Below, in pieces: positions 19,213 through 28,959 of a DNA stretch of 64,000 nt. This DNA comes from VAZQ01 sp036555745. Lineage in GTDB: Bacteria > Pseudomonadota > Alphaproteobacteria > Rhizobiales > Xanthobacteraceae. Position numbers and translations under genes: made by a program. The notes beneath the pieces were generated by a model. It was given only the letters and a program-made list of their open reading frames with translations. It ran no database searches and was not told where the DNA came from. Positions within the stretch are counted from its first letter, which is position 1, and every line of letters begins with the position of its first letter. The DNA lies in the NCBI GenBank assembly GCA_036555745.1, contig DATBKV010000112.1:1-64000 (forward strand), given 5' to 3'.

Positions 19213-20310
19213 TTGGCTGCAGCAAACCCGGCTAAGCCCCTCGCACATCAGGTGCCGAGCAGGATCGCGCTTTGGACAGGCTTATTGACCGCCGTCTTGC
19301 TCGTATCTGGCTTTCGCAGCAGGCGTGGCGATTACGGCGACCCGGCACGCGAGACCAGCGAGAACAAGCGTCGAGGGCGCCTAGCCTCGGCGCCATCCGA
19401 TATTCCCGCGTCCGGCTGGAAAGACATTCTGTGGCGGGTTTACGAGAACATCACCGAGCACCGGATCTTGGCGGTGGCAGCCGGTGTGACCTTCTATGCA
19501 TTGCTCGCGATTTTCCCGGCTCTAGCAGCTCTGGTGTCACTCTACGGAATGTTTGCCGATCCGGGCACGATCAGCCAACGCCTGAACGATCTTTCGTCAG
19601 TCGTCCCTGGCGGCGCGATCCAGGTGATTGGCGACCAAATCAAGCGAGTCGCCTCGCAAAGCAGCGGCACGCTCGGCCTTACATTCGTCATCACGCTCGC
19701 CGTGTCGCTGTGGAGTGCAAACTCCGGGGTGAAGGCGTTGTTCGATGCTCTCAACGTCGCCTATGGCGAGCGCGAGAAGCGCAGTTTCCTCAAGCTGAAC
19801 GTGATTTCGTTGGCATTCACCGCGACTGCAATTCTGTTCGTGCTGCTGGCGCTCGCGGCGATGGTGGTCCTGCCTTTTGTGGCGGGGTTGCTGGGTCTGT
19901 CGCAGGTTGCGGATTGGCTGATTAGGATCGGTCGCTGGCCGGCATTGCTGGTCGTGATCGTGTTGGCAATGGCGGTCCTTTATCGTCATGCGCCAAGTCG
20001 TGAGACAGCCCAATGGCGTTGGATCAGTTGGGGAAGCGCATTCGCTGCGGTTGCTTGGCTGGTGGTGTCCTTCCTGTTTTCCTACTACACCGCCCATTTT
20101 GGCAGCTACAACAAGACCTATGGCTCCCTGGGCGCCGTGTTCGGCTTCATGACCTGGATATGGCTGTCCGTCACAGTGATTTTGCTCGGCGCTGAACTCG
20201 ACGCCGAAATGGAGCACCAGACCGTGCGGGATACCACGACCGGCGCGCCCAAGCCGATGGGGAAGCGCGGCGCGCAGATGGCGGACACCGTCGGACCGAC
20301 GCAAGCGTGA
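19213..20310 (+). CDS. YihY/BrkB-family inner-membrane protein
   Basis: 365 residues with about six membrane segments in the order of the YihY/virulence factor BrkB family (once misnamed RNase BN). Conserved features include VTFYALLAIFPALAALVSLYG near residue 95, SLWSANSGVKALFDALNVAY near 160-180, and YNKTYGSLGAVFGFMTWIWL near the last helices. The start is a TTG 24 bases after DUF3618 with an AAGGGG site; a later ATG would remove part of the N-terminal tail only. Biochemical role is unsettled in the family. Confidence 0.88.
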   Translation: MAAANPAKPLAHQVPSRIALWTGLLTAVLLVSGFRSRRGDYGDPARETSENKRRGRLASAPSDIPASGWKDILWRVYENITEHRILAVAAGVTFYALLAIFPALAALVSLYGMFADPGTISQRLNDLSSVVPGGAIQVIGDQIKRVASQSSGTLGLTFVITLAVSLWSANSGVKALFDALNVAYGEREKRSFLKLNVISLAFTATAILFVLLALAAMVVLPFVAGLLGLSQVADWLIRIGRWPALLVVIVLAMAVLYRHAPSRETAQWRWISWGSAFAAVAWLVVSFLFSYYTAHFGSYNKTYGSLGAVFGFMTWIWLSVTVILLGAELDAEMEHQTVRDTTTGAPKPMGKRGAQMADTVGPTQA

Positions 20311-20396
20311 TCTCGTGAGGCAGTCAGCACGCCCGGCAAGAAACTTTCGGTGCGTGCGTGGCTCGGCAGAGCTCCGCAAACAGGCCTGGCAGAATG

Positions 20397-21914
20397 TCAC
20401 TCCGCCGGCTTAAGCCCACGGTTGCCGGCGCGCAGGCGCGACCACAGGGCCGAGATCGCCGGCCAGAACAGCATGAACAAGCTGAGCGCCGTGATGGTGC
20501 CTACAAGTCCGTTCGACCAGAAGGTCGAAAGGTCGCCCTGCGAGCCGATCATTGCCTGACGGAACGAGCTTTCGGCGCGTCCGCCCAGCACGATCGCCAG
20601 CACCATGGGCGCCAGCGGATAGTCGAGCTTCTTGAACAGGTATCCGATCACCCCGAACATGACCATGAAGATGAGGTCGGCGGGCGCGTTCGAAAGCGTG
20701 TAGGAGCCGATGGCGCAGACGACAATGATGATGGGCGCGATAATCGAGAATGGAACGCGCATGATCGAGGCCCACAGCGGCACCGTCGACAGCACGATCG
20801 CCAAGCCCACCACGTTGCCGAGATAAATTGACGCGATCAGACCCCAGACGAAGTCCTTCTGCTCGACGAACAGCAGCGGTCCGGGCTGCAGGCCCCAGAT
20901 CAGCAGGCCGCCGAGCAGCACTGCGGCGGTCGGTGAGCCGGGAATGCCGAGAGTGAGCATGGGCAGCAGTGCGCTGGTGCCGGCGGAATGCGCTGCTGTC
21001 TCGGGCGCCACCACGCCTTCCAACTGGCCGGTGCCGAATTTGTCGCCGTTCTTCGAGAAGCGCTTGGCCAGGCCGTAGCTCATGAACGAGGCGGGAGTGG
21101 CGCCCCCCGGCGTGACGCCGAGCCAAATGCCGACGGCGGTGCCGCGGATGATCGTGAGCCAGAATTCCGGCAGCTTCTTCCAGGTCTGCCACACCACGAA
21201 TGGATTGATGCGAGCGCTGCGGCCCTCGAAATGCAGGCCCTTTTCGATCGTCACAAGGATTTCGCCGATGCCGAACAGGCCGATCACGGCGATCAGGAAG
21301 TGAAAGCCCGTGAGCAGCGTTTCGGTGCCGAAGGTCAGGCGCAGTTCGCCCGTGACCTCGTCGCTGCCGACGCTGGCGAAAATGAAGCCGAGCATCATCG
21401 ACGAGATGACTTTGAATGGCGACTGGCGACCCATCCCGACGAAGCTGCAGAACGTCAGCAGGTAGACCGAGAAATATTCCGGCGGACCGAAATCGAGCGC
21501 GAAGTTGGCGACGAGCGGCGCCAAAAAAGTCAGCACGATGGTGGCGATCAGCGCGCCGATAAAAGAGGAGCTGAGCGAGGCAGTCAGCGCTTCGCCGGCG
21601 CGGCCCTGCTTGGCGAGGGGATGGCCGTCGAATGTGGTTGCCACCGACCATGGCTCGCCGGGAATGTTGAACAGGATGGCGCTGATGCAACCGCCGAACA
21701 AGGCGCCCCAATAGATTGCCGCCAGCATAATGATGGCGGTGGTTTTGGGCATCGAGAAGGTCAGCGGCAGCAGGATCGCGATGCCGTTGGCGCCGCCGAC
21801 GCCGGGCAAGAAGCCGAGCAGAACGCCGAACAGGATGCCGACTACCATGTAGCCGACATTCACGGGCGTCAGCAGCACCGTGAATCCGTGCAGCAGGGAA
21901 AAGAACGCGTCCAA
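20397..21914 (-). CDS. tctA: Tripartite tricarboxylate transporter, large permease (TctA)
   Basis: 505 residues with about 12 hydrophobic segments, the channel-forming subunit of a TTT carboxylate importer. TctA marks are GFLPGVGGANGIAILLPLTF near residue 35-55, the GRAGEALTAS region and LTLGIPGSPTAAVLLGG near residue 320. The substrate cannot be told from sequence. It closes the operon after the binding protein and TctB, with a repeat-containing gap of 323 bases in between. Confidence 0.93.
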   Translation of the reverse strand: MDAFFSLLHGFTVLLTPVNVGYMVVGILFGVLLGFLPGVGGANGIAILLPLTFSMPKTTAIIMLAAIYWGALFGGCISAILFNIPGEPWSVATTFDGHPLAKQGRAGEALTASLSSSFIGALIATIVLTFLAPLVANFALDFGPPEYFSVYLLTFCSFVGMGRQSPFKVISSMMLGFIFASVGSDEVTGELRLTFGTETLLTGFHFLIAVIGLFGIGEILVTIEKGLHFEGRSARINPFVVWQTWKKLPEFWLTIIRGTAVGIWLGVTPGGATPASFMSYGLAKRFSKNGDKFGTGQLEGVVAPETAAHSAGTSALLPMLTLGIPGSPTAAVLLGGLLIWGLQPGPLLFVEQKDFVWGLIASIYLGNVVGLAIVLSTVPLWASIMRVPFSIIAPIIIVVCAIGSYTLSNAPADLIFMVMFGVIGYLFKKLDYPLAPMVLAIVLGGRAESSFRQAMIGSQGDLSTFWSNGLVGTITALSLFMLFWPAISALWSRLRAGNRGLKPAE

Positions 21915-22237
21915 CTAGGCCTCCCGTGACACCCCGGCGGGGCAGCCGCCCTGCTTGATGTTGTTGCCCCGGTGTTGCCGGCAGGCGCGCCCAACCTCCC
22001 GGGGAGTGTGGGCAATGATCAGCCGGCGCCTCCGACCTTGAAGCAAATGGAATGAGCCAAAAGCCGGCAGGCGCCGGCTATTGTGCTCAGAATCGCCATT
22101 CCGATCCTTTTGTTTCGCCATTCCAACTACTCAGACAATGCTTTCCGGAGCGCATCCCGATCGGATCGACGCGGGGTACGCTCTGGATTGCGCATGTCCT
22201 TATCGGAAAACCGGTGCCCACTTTTCCGGGACATGCG
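21915..22237. other. Gap between tctB and tctA containing a palindromic repeat
   Basis: 323 bases inside a transporter operon. The part next to tctB is the interspersed repeat at 22190-22238. The rest (21915-22189) has no supportable gene; a GC-rich stretch with short inverted segments (GCCGGC) lies at 21970-22080. Because the gap is long, tctA may have its own promoter. Confidence 0.55.
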
Positions 22238-22238
22238 C
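22190..22238. repeat. Interspersed palindromic repeat, copy A
   Basis: Outer arms GCGCATGTCC (22190-22199) and GGACATGCGC (22229-22238) are perfect complements. Inner arms CGGAAAA (22204-22210) and TTTTCCG (22222-22228) also pair, around a CCGGTGCCCAC loop. Copies with the same core lie at 56351-56396 and 59415-59461. The element abuts the tctB stop codon: its last base is the first base of the stop complement. Confidence 0.85.
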
Positions 22239-22759
22239 TAGTAGCCGAGCCAGGCCTCGAATGGTCCCTTCGGCAGCGGCACCAGAAACCAGATCTCGAA
22301 CACCACGAACAGCACGATCGGGACCAGCAGCGCCACCGGGATCGTCTTGTAGATCGGGTAGCGGCCGTGCCAGGTCATGAAGAACCCTATGAACAGGAAC
22401 GTCGAGATATAGATGCCGATATAGATCGCCAGCACGACGAAAACCGTCATCGGAATGAGCACCTGCAGCACCATGATCAATTCGCCGTGCCCGATGAAGG
22501 AGCCGCCCCCGTTCGGGCGCCCCGCTAGGAGCTGCTGCACCAAGGTGACGCCGCTCGTGATGAACATGATCAGCGCGACGTAGAACGGGAAGTAGCCGGC
22601 ATCCGGTCCCACATCCTTGGCCCAGCCGGCGCCGAGACGGTAGCTATCGATCATCACCACAGTCGCCACGATCATCAGCGCGATCGACACCACCATGTTC
22701 ATGGTGCGGTTTGAAACGACGCTGCTGAGGGGGACTTCGTTTTCAGAGCCGTGAGACAT
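22238..22759 (-). CDS. tctB: Tripartite tricarboxylate transporter, small permease (TctB)
   Basis: 173 residues with four hydrophobic segments (about 20-38, 50-70, 90-120, 135-158), the layout of the TctB family. The ending FLVPLPKGPFEAWLGY is typical of the C-terminus. The ATG at 22759 is preferred over an upstream TTG at 22810, since it begins directly before the conserved membrane domain; no strong ribosome site precedes either. It lies between the binding-protein gene and tctA. Confidence 0.88.
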   Translation of the reverse strand: MSHGSENEVPLSSVVSNRTMNMVVSIALMIVATVVMIDSYRLGAGWAKDVGPDAGYFPFYVALIMFITSGVTLVQQLLAGRPNGGGSFIGHGELIMVLQVLIPMTVFVVLAIYIGIYISTFLFIGFFMTWHGRYPIYKTIPVALLVPIVLFVVFEIWFLVPLPKGPFEAWLGY

Positions 22760-22880
22760 TGCGGAAAGACTCGATGGCGCACCAACACTCGTTTTCGGAA
22801 AGCTTTCCAAACGGAATTGGCGGGTCGTTGGCGAATTGCGGGAGCGCCGGTTCGCCGGCGCGCCCGCAACCCGCAGAAGC

Positions 22881-23894
22881 CTAAGAGCCTGGGTGCAAGA
22901 AGCCGGCCTTCTCCATCAATTGATGATGGGTCGCGGCCGCATCGGCGAGCCACTTCTGGAAGTCGGCGCCGGTCATGAATGTCTGATTGAAGGCGCCTTT
23001 TTCCATGTAGTCGTGCCATTCGGGCGTCGCGCGCACTTTCTTGAGCAGGTCGACGTAGTAGTCGACTGCCTCCTTCGGTGCGTCCGGCGTCGTCATGATG
23101 CCGCGCAGCATGAGATATTCGATATCCAAGCCCTTGGACTTGCAGGTCGGGATATCCTGCCAAGACATGTCGGACGTCATCTTGGCGGGATAAGGCATCG
23201 GCTTCGCGTCGAACACGCAAAGCGGACGCACATTTCCCGCACGCCAGTGCGCGACGCATTCGACCGGATTGTTCACGCTCGAGTCGATGTGCCCGCCCAC
23301 GAGCTGAGTGCACACCGTACCGCCGCCCGAATAGGGCACGTAGGTGAACTTGGCGCCGGTCTTCTGCTCGATTGCCGCGGTGATGATCTGGTCTTCTTGC
23401 TTGGAGCCGGTGCCGCCCATCTTCATCTTGCCGCCCGCGGCCTTCACCGCGTCGATGTATTCGCGGGGGGTCTTGTACGGGGTCTTGGCGTTCACCCAGA
23501 GCACAAACTCGTCCAGCGCCATCATGGCGATCGGGGTGTAGTCCTTCCAGGAGAACGGCGATCCGGTCGCCAGTGGCGTGGTGAACAGGTTGGATAGGGT
23601 GATGATGAGCTTGTGGGGGTCGCCTTTGGCGTGCTTCACATAGAGGAAGCCCTCGGCCCCGGAGCCGCCCTTCTTGCTGATGACCACCATCGAGGTCGGC
23701 ATCAGATTGTGTTTCTGCACAATGCCTTGGATCAGCTGCGCCATTTGGCCGGCACCGCCGCCGATGCCGGCCGGAACGATGAATTCGACGGTTCGGGTCG
23801 GCTGCCACGCGGCCTCAGCCGGCAGCGACGTAAGCGCCGCGGCGCCGCCCAGGCAGGCGAGGCCGAAAGCCAGGATTTTTCTGGAGAGTGCCAT
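22881..23894 (-). CDS. TTT-system periplasmic binding protein (TctC/Bug family)
   Basis: 337 residues with a signal peptide (cleaved near LPAEAA) and a Bug-type fold. It shows the opening VEFIVPAGIGGGAGQMAQ, the loop GGSGAEGFLYV and the YVPYSGGGTVCTQLVGGHID motif. Bug proteins capture carboxylates, amino acids or nicotinate-like acids in the periplasm and deliver them to TctAB. The ATG is preceded by AAGGAAGG. It is the first gene of the operon. The ligand is unknown. Confidence 0.92.
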   Translation of the reverse strand: MALSRKILAFGLACLGGAAALTSLPAEAAWQPTRTVEFIVPAGIGGGAGQMAQLIQGIVQKHNLMPTSMVVISKKGGSGAEGFLYVKHAKGDPHKLIITLSNLFTTPLATGSPFSWKDYTPIAMMALDEFVLWVNAKTPYKTPREYIDAVKAAGGKMKMGGTGSKQEDQIITAAIEQKTGAKFTYVPYSGGGTVCTQLVGGHIDSSVNNPVECVAHWRAGNVRPLCVFDAKPMPYPAKMTSDMSWQDIPTCKSKGLDIEYLMLRGIMTTPDAPKEAVDYYVDLLKKVRATPEWHDYMEKGAFNQTFMTGADFQKWLADAAATHHQLMEKAGFLHPGS

Positions 23895-24478
23895 GGGTTT
23901 TCCTTCCTTGTTGGTTTCTCGCGACCGATCCGACCGTCAGCTCGCCGCGTGGATTGACAGACAGTCCGCCGAGGGTGGCCGGAAGCTCGCCCGGCGGCAG
24001 TCACGAGCGCTAGGGATGTCGGTCTGGGAGGCTGGGTAAGCCGCGAAGACCTGCCGGGGCGGGTCGAAGACCAGTCCGTGGAACCCTTTCGTGCTTGACG
24101 ATGAAGCTAGCGCCGCACGGCAAATAAAGTTCCCCGCGAAATCGGGCGGCGCGCGCTTGCCAAAGGTGTGACGACGAGTGCGCGGGCGGGGCGGAAGCTC
24201 ATTTTTCCGACTGAGCGAGCGACTGAAAATTCAATAAAAACAAGTGCTAGCATCGTTGATACTGGCGGGCATGCTCCCGTAACTTCCGCTCACGCGAGCC
24301 GCCAGGCGGGACCATCTGACGCAACCTCTCGAGCGGTCAATCGCAAGCGCGGCGCCTTCCCGCCCGGACTTGCCCGAGCGCGCCCAGGGCGGCTTTCCCC
24401 GGCGTGATGCGCCGGATCACGACCGCGCCATCGCGACCGTGCTCATCCTCGCGCTCTCCCCTTCGCTCGTTTGGCCGC
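23895..24478. other. Intergenic region between the TTT and ABC operons, without the expected ATPase gene
   Basis: 584 bases with no supportable gene. The part next to 23894 must hold the tct promoter. At 24417-24446 (minus strand), just after the ABC permease gene, a 10-codon frame MSTVAMARS with a plausible GGGGAG site opens and stops at once. It could be the remnant of a deleted downstream gene. The stretch 24190-24260 is AT-richer than its surroundings (AATTCAATAAAAACAAG). Confidence 0.5.
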
Positions 24479-25315
24479 TCACGCCTCGGCCCGGCTCCAC
24501 GGTGCAATCCGCCGCTCGACCCATTTGAGGCCCGCGGTCAACGTAACTCCCAGGAACATCAGCAGGATCACCGGAACGAAGGTCTTGTCCATCTCGAAGA
24601 TATTCGCGTAGCGGGTGATCATGAATCCGAGCCCGGATATCGTCGTGTAGAACTCGGCGATCACCATCCCGACTAGCCCGCGGCCGATGGCCAGCCGGAT
24701 GCCGGCGGCGATGTAAGGCAGCGCGAACGGCAGCAGCACGTCCCGCCACATCTGCCACTCGCTTGACCGAAACGAGCGCGCCACCTCGAGCATGTTCCGG
24801 TCGCATTCGCGCACGCCCTGATAGGTATTGATCAAGATCGGGAATACTGCGAACAGGAAGACCACGAGGATCTTGGCCTTCATGTAGATGCCGAACCACA
24901 GCACCAGGATCGGCACCAGCGCCACCATCGGCGTGGCGTAAAGCGCGTTGATCGGCAGGTCGAGGGCCCAATCGACTGGGCGCACGCGCGCCATCAGCAC
25001 TGCGAGGGGGATGCCCACGACGATGGCGAGGCTCAGGCCATAGAACAGTACCTGCAAGCTCTGCAGCAGATAGTGCAGCAGTTCGCCGGACAGCGTCAGG
25101 CTGACGAAGGCAACCGCGATCTTACTCGGATACGAAAAGAAGATTGGATTGACCAACGGCCCCAGGATTTGCCAGAGCAAAAGGATCAATATCAAAAAGC
25201 CATAGCGATAGAACCCGCGCCGGCGCCAGAACGGAGCGCGGTCCCTTGCGGACGCCGGACCCGTTTGTTGCGCCACCGACGTGCCGGCGACCCGCACCTC
25301 GTTGACTGCGCTCAT
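24479..25315 (-). CDS. ABC transporter permease, NitT/TauT (SsuC-like) family
   Basis: 278 residues with about six hydrophobic segments and the binding-protein-dependent transport (BPD_transp_1) domain. The coupling-loop motif EVARSFRSSEWQMWRDVLLP (about 177-196) matches the EAA loop that docks an ATPase. Typical substrates of the family are nitrate, sulfonates or thiamine precursors. It lies 96 bases downstream of the binding-protein gene. The expected ATPase gene is absent on either side. Confidence 0.9.
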   Translation of the reverse strand: MSAVNEVRVAGTSVAQQTGPASARDRAPFWRRRGFYRYGFLILILLLWQILGPLVNPIFFSYPSKIAVAFVSLTLSGELLHYLLQSLQVLFYGLSLAIVVGIPLAVLMARVRPVDWALDLPINALYATPMVALVPILVLWFGIYMKAKILVVFLFAVFPILINTYQGVRECDRNMLEVARSFRSSEWQMWRDVLLPFALPYIAAGIRLAIGRGLVGMVIAEFYTTISGLGFMITRYANIFEMDKTFVPVILLMFLGVTLTAGLKWVERRIAPWSRAEA

Positions 25316-25411
25316 CTCGATCGCTCCCGATTGCCGCTCCAGACGGTGGCGGGTGCCGGGCGCATCTCAGTCACCCGGCGTTGGCCTCGCCCGCACGACA
25401 CTGTTCGCTGC

Positions 25412-26428
25412 TCAAGTCGAGGGCGATAGGCACATCGGTCCTTTCCATTCGCCCAGCTCCTTGATCGCCTTGTTGGCGAACGACAGATCGACGATGTCGC
25501 CGTATTTCGGCGTCTTGCCGTCGGGGATGTTGCCGACCTTCGTCATCAACTCGGCCGTATAGTTCACGCGTTCCGGTCCGAGTCCATGGTTGGCGTCCCA
25601 GATGCAGCTCTTCACCATGAAGTCGTAGGCCTTCTCGACTACATCCTGAGGCAGCTCGGTATACTTGACGAGGACGGGTAATACCTTGGCCTTGTCGGTG
25701 TACATCAGGCGCGTCGCCTCGATCGTCCCCTTGACGAATGCTTGCAGCGCAGCGGGCTTCTCGGCAATGGTCGTCTCGGTGACTGCCATGACGTTGAACA
25801 GATTCTTCGGCTGAATCTCCCAAAGCCGCGCAATGGCGTGCAGGCTCGGAACCTTGCTCTGAGCCACGATCTCCTGCTCGACGTGCAATATCGCAGTGTC
25901 GACCTGATCGGCCACGAGCGCTGGTACATCCTCCGACGCAATGCTGACGAAATGGACATCCTTGGGATCGATTTTGGCTGCTCGCAGCACGCCGCGCGCC
26001 AGCACATCGGCAAACCCGCCCGGCTGCTGAATGCCGATGCGTTTGCCCTTGAGATCGGCCATGGTCTTGATGTCCTTGTTGACGACCATGGATGCCTCCA
26101 GCTTGGGCGCGAATGCGAGAATGATCCGGGTCGGCGCGCCTTTGGCCAAGCCGATGATCGCGAAGGGGCCCGATGCCGAGGCGATGTCGGCGTTGCCGGC
26201 CACCATCGCACGGTAGGTCTTCACGCCGCCCTCGAGCTGCACGGTGTCGACGGTGAGCCCCTCCTTTTTGTAGAGCCCGAGCTCGCGGGCGATGTGGATC
26301 GGCATGTGCACGATGTTCGGCGGGGTCGTGGGCATTGCCACCACCAGCTTCGATTCGGCCCTGGCCGCGCCCGGGACCACGAGCAGGACGGCGGCCAACA
26401 ATGTCGACAACATGCCTTTGTTGATCAT
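25412..26428 (-). CDS. ABC transporter binding protein, NitT/TauT (NMT1/SsuA-like) family
   Basis: 338 residues with a signal peptide (cleaved near GAARAES) and an NMT1/THI5-like binding fold. Recognisable parts are NIVHMPIHIARELGLYKKEG (about 37-56), LKGKRIGIQQPGGFADVLAR and the downstream ALVADQVDTAILH. It should bind a small aromatic, sulfonate or similar ligand in the periplasm. The ATG starts directly before a classic signal sequence with a GGGAG site upstream. It leads the two-gene transporter unit. Confidence 0.9.
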   Translation of the reverse strand: MINKGMLSTLLAAVLLVVPGAARAESKLVVAMPTTPPNIVHMPIHIARELGLYKKEGLTVDTVQLEGGVKTYRAMVAGNADIASASGPFAIIGLAKGAPTRIILAFAPKLEASMVVNKDIKTMADLKGKRIGIQQPGGFADVLARGVLRAAKIDPKDVHFVSIASEDVPALVADQVDTAILHVEQEIVAQSKVPSLHAIARLWEIQPKNLFNVMAVTETTIAEKPAALQAFVKGTIEATRLMYTDKAKVLPVLVKYTELPQDVVEKAYDFMVKSCIWDANHGLGPERVNYTAELMTKVGNIPDGKTPKYGDIVDLSFANKAIKELGEWKGPMCLSPST

Positions 26429-26876
26429 GGCTCGTTCTCCCTTTCCTTTGTCGATCGCCAGAGTCGCAATATCGGCACCGGGCGCAGCCGGTTATTTTCT
26501 GCGATGCTATCACCCGCCGCGCCTGAAGCAGCTCGACAAGTCGAGACGTGCATGCGGCTTGTGGTCACGTATACCAACCTGCGGCGCCGCAGCGGCCCGG
26601 CGCAGGAGATGAGCCGCTAGCGGGTTGCCGTCGAGCAAGAGCGCGCCGACCACAAAGCCGTCAGCACCGATCAAGCTGTCGCCGTCACCATTCTCAGCCC
26701 ACGCTCCGCTTCTGACATCCGTTGGAGCAGCAGCTTCGCTGCCCCTGAAGCTGCGTGGTCGTGGCGCTCACACCGAGCCCACATCGTGGGTTGATTGATA
26801 CTTTGACCTATAGGGATGCGCACGGTAAGCGCTTCGCCCGCATGCAATGGGGATGGGTTTCGGCATCATACATGGC
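26429..26876. other. Intergenic region between the TRAP and ABC transporter units
   Basis: 448 bases with no gene I can support. It should contain the promoter of the ABC binding-protein gene at its left end and the 3' end of the TRAP operon at its right end. I see no RNA gene, clear terminator or repeat. Confidence 0.45.
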
Positions 26877-28871
26877 TCACAGCCCGGGCGCGGCCGGCCG
26901 GGAGCCGGCAAGCGCGGGGGCAACGCTCGTTTTGATGTCCCCCGGCGGCTCGAGATTGCGGCGGCGAACGAGCCAGTAACCGATGATCGCCAGCACTGGC
27001 ACGCAAGCGGCCGCCGCGACCGAATCGTTCTGATGCAACAGGGCGACCAGTGCCGAGCCTGCGAGCGCGAAGCGCACCGCCGCGTCCACGACGCGGTTCT
27101 CCGAATAGGTTGCCTGCAAGCTGAAAGTGATGCCGATTGTTGCGATGCCGATCAGCAGGGCCGCGCCGATCTGCTCCAGACCGGGCTCCGCGACAAGCTC
27201 GGGCCGAACAAAAACGCCAGCCATCAGCGTGAACAGCGAGACGCAGATCTGCACCGACCGCCAGAGCGTGGCGTAGAACGACGCGTTCGCGATTTTCGAT
27301 GTGATCGCGGCGGTGATCGACGTTGGCGGCGTCAGCTCGCCGAATACCGCCACGAAGAAGGCGAAGAAGTGCACCACCCACGGATTGATCCCCGCCTGAA
27401 TGAAGGGCGGTGCAATCACAATGGCCACAAGGATGTAGACTGGTGCCGGCGGCAGGCCGGTGCCGAGGATGACGCCGAACAGAAAGGCCATACCAACCAT
27501 GGCTGGGAGACTGATGCCGGCCGCCTCTACCAGAAGGAAGCCGAGCTTCGTCGGTACGCCGGTGATGACCAAGGCACCGGCCATGATCGAAAGCGTCGCC
27601 AGCAGCAGCGTGATGTCGGTGAGCATGTCGACATAGGAATCGAGGAAGCGCCTAAGCGGCTCCAAAAACCGGCCCACCGACCAATGCCCGGGCCGCAGGA
27701 GGGCCGCTACATGGACCATCAGCATTGCGGCGCCGACGACGACGAACATGTCGAGCGCTGCGAATTGCGGGGCAAGGTACAGCACCGCCATCAGGCCGAC
27801 GAGCCCGCCGATGGTCGCCACAAAGAACAGGATGTTGATGACGTCGCGCCATTCCAGTTTTGGGGCGCTCTTATCTACGACCATGCGCGTGTGATAGAAC
27901 GTCGCCAGAAGATAGACCGACGTCGAGACGGAGCCGAAATAGATCAGGGCCGGAACCCAGCCGCGTGCCACCACGTCGAAATAGTCGACACCGAGAAACT
28001 CCGCCATCAGGAAGGCCGCAATACCCATCATCGGCGGCATCAATTGCCCGCCCATCGAGGAGGCGTTCTCTATGGCCGCGGCGGTCGCCGGGGGCAGGCC
28101 GGCGCTGATCATGGCCGGGATGGTGGCCGAGCCGACGGTGATGGAATTGGCGGCGCCCGAGCCGCTTACGGTGCCGATCGCCATCGAGCCGATCACCGCC
28201 GATTGCGGGATGGCGTGGCGCGAGCGCATGGCGACGCGCTTGGTCGCACGCAGCAGCGAGTCGACGCAGCCGAAGCCGCGTAGCAGGCTGAGGATCAGCA
28301 GGAACGAGCCGATCAAGGTGAGCGCGAGCTGAGGCAGGCGCGCGAAGATACCGGTCGCCATTTCCACGCTCGATGCGGCGATCACGCGGTGCCAGCTAAG
28401 GCCCGCGTGATAGAACATGCCGGGCACCAGATAGCCGTACACCGCGTAAAGGACGAGGATGATGGTCAGGATGAACAGAGGCAGGTGGCGCTTGCGCGCG
28501 TATTCGATGATCAGCAACGTCATCAGGCCGCCGACGACAATGTCCTGCGTATCGTAGGCGCCGTTGCGCTCCTCGCCGAGCGCCATGTAGTTGGTGTTCA
28601 TGTAATACGCGCAATACAGTGCGAACAGACAATAGGCGGCGGCAATCACGTAGTTGGCGGCGGGCGGCAGTGTCGGGTAAAGCTCGTTCTGTCGCAACGA
28701 CTGCATCGTGAAAAGCACGAAGGTGATCGGAACCATGGTCATCGCCAACAGCATGGGGCCGCCGGCGCTGGTCCAGTAGTAGTAAAACATGTACACGCTG
28801 AACACGATTGCGCAGCAATAATAGATAAAATCGAGGGCATACGGCCGATATTGCGGCGTGGCGTCGGTCAT
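26877..28871 (-). CDS. TRAP transporter fused 4TM/12TM permease (DctQM fusion)
   Basis: 664 residues with about 17-19 hydrophobic segments, the length of TAXI-type TRAP permeases in which the small Q and large M subunits are one chain. The M domain shows SGSGAANSITVGSATIPAMI (about 235-255), ENASSMGGQLMPPMMGIAAF and the PPTSITAAITSKIANASFY region that lines the elevator domain. Transport is driven by a sodium or proton gradient. It lies 88 bases after the TAXI binding-protein gene. Substrate unknown. Confidence 0.92.
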   Translation of the reverse strand: MTDATPQYRPYALDFIYYCCAIVFSVYMFYYYWTSAGGPMLLAMTMVPITFVLFTMQSLRQNELYPTLPPAANYVIAAAYCLFALYCAYYMNTNYMALGEERNGAYDTQDIVVGGLMTLLIIEYARKRHLPLFILTIILVLYAVYGYLVPGMFYHAGLSWHRVIAASSVEMATGIFARLPQLALTLIGSFLLILSLLRGFGCVDSLLRATKRVAMRSRHAIPQSAVIGSMAIGTVSGSGAANSITVGSATIPAMISAGLPPATAAAIENASSMGGQLMPPMMGIAAFLMAEFLGVDYFDVVARGWVPALIYFGSVSTSVYLLATFYHTRMVVDKSAPKLEWRDVINILFFVATIGGLVGLMAVLYLAPQFAALDMFVVVGAAMLMVHVAALLRPGHWSVGRFLEPLRRFLDSYVDMLTDITLLLATLSIMAGALVITGVPTKLGFLLVEAAGISLPAMVGMAFLFGVILGTGLPPAPVYILVAIVIAPPFIQAGINPWVVHFFAFFVAVFGELTPPTSITAAITSKIANASFYATLWRSVQICVSLFTLMAGVFVRPELVAEPGLEQIGAALLIGIATIGITFSLQATYSENRVVDAAVRFALAGSALVALLHQNDSVAAAACVPVLAIIGYWLVRRRNLEPPGDIKTSVAPALAGSRPAAPGL

Positions 28872-28959
28872 GGCGAGCCAATGTGTCCGCCTGAATTCCG
28901 GCGAGGCGGGAGCTGTTGCGCGCCCGCCCCGGATGGAGCTTGGTTCAATGGGTCAGGCC

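Noticed and set aside
24417..24446. Ten-codon frame MSTVAMARS after the ABC permease gene
   Set aside because: Too short to call a gene; kept only as a possible remnant in the intergenic entry.
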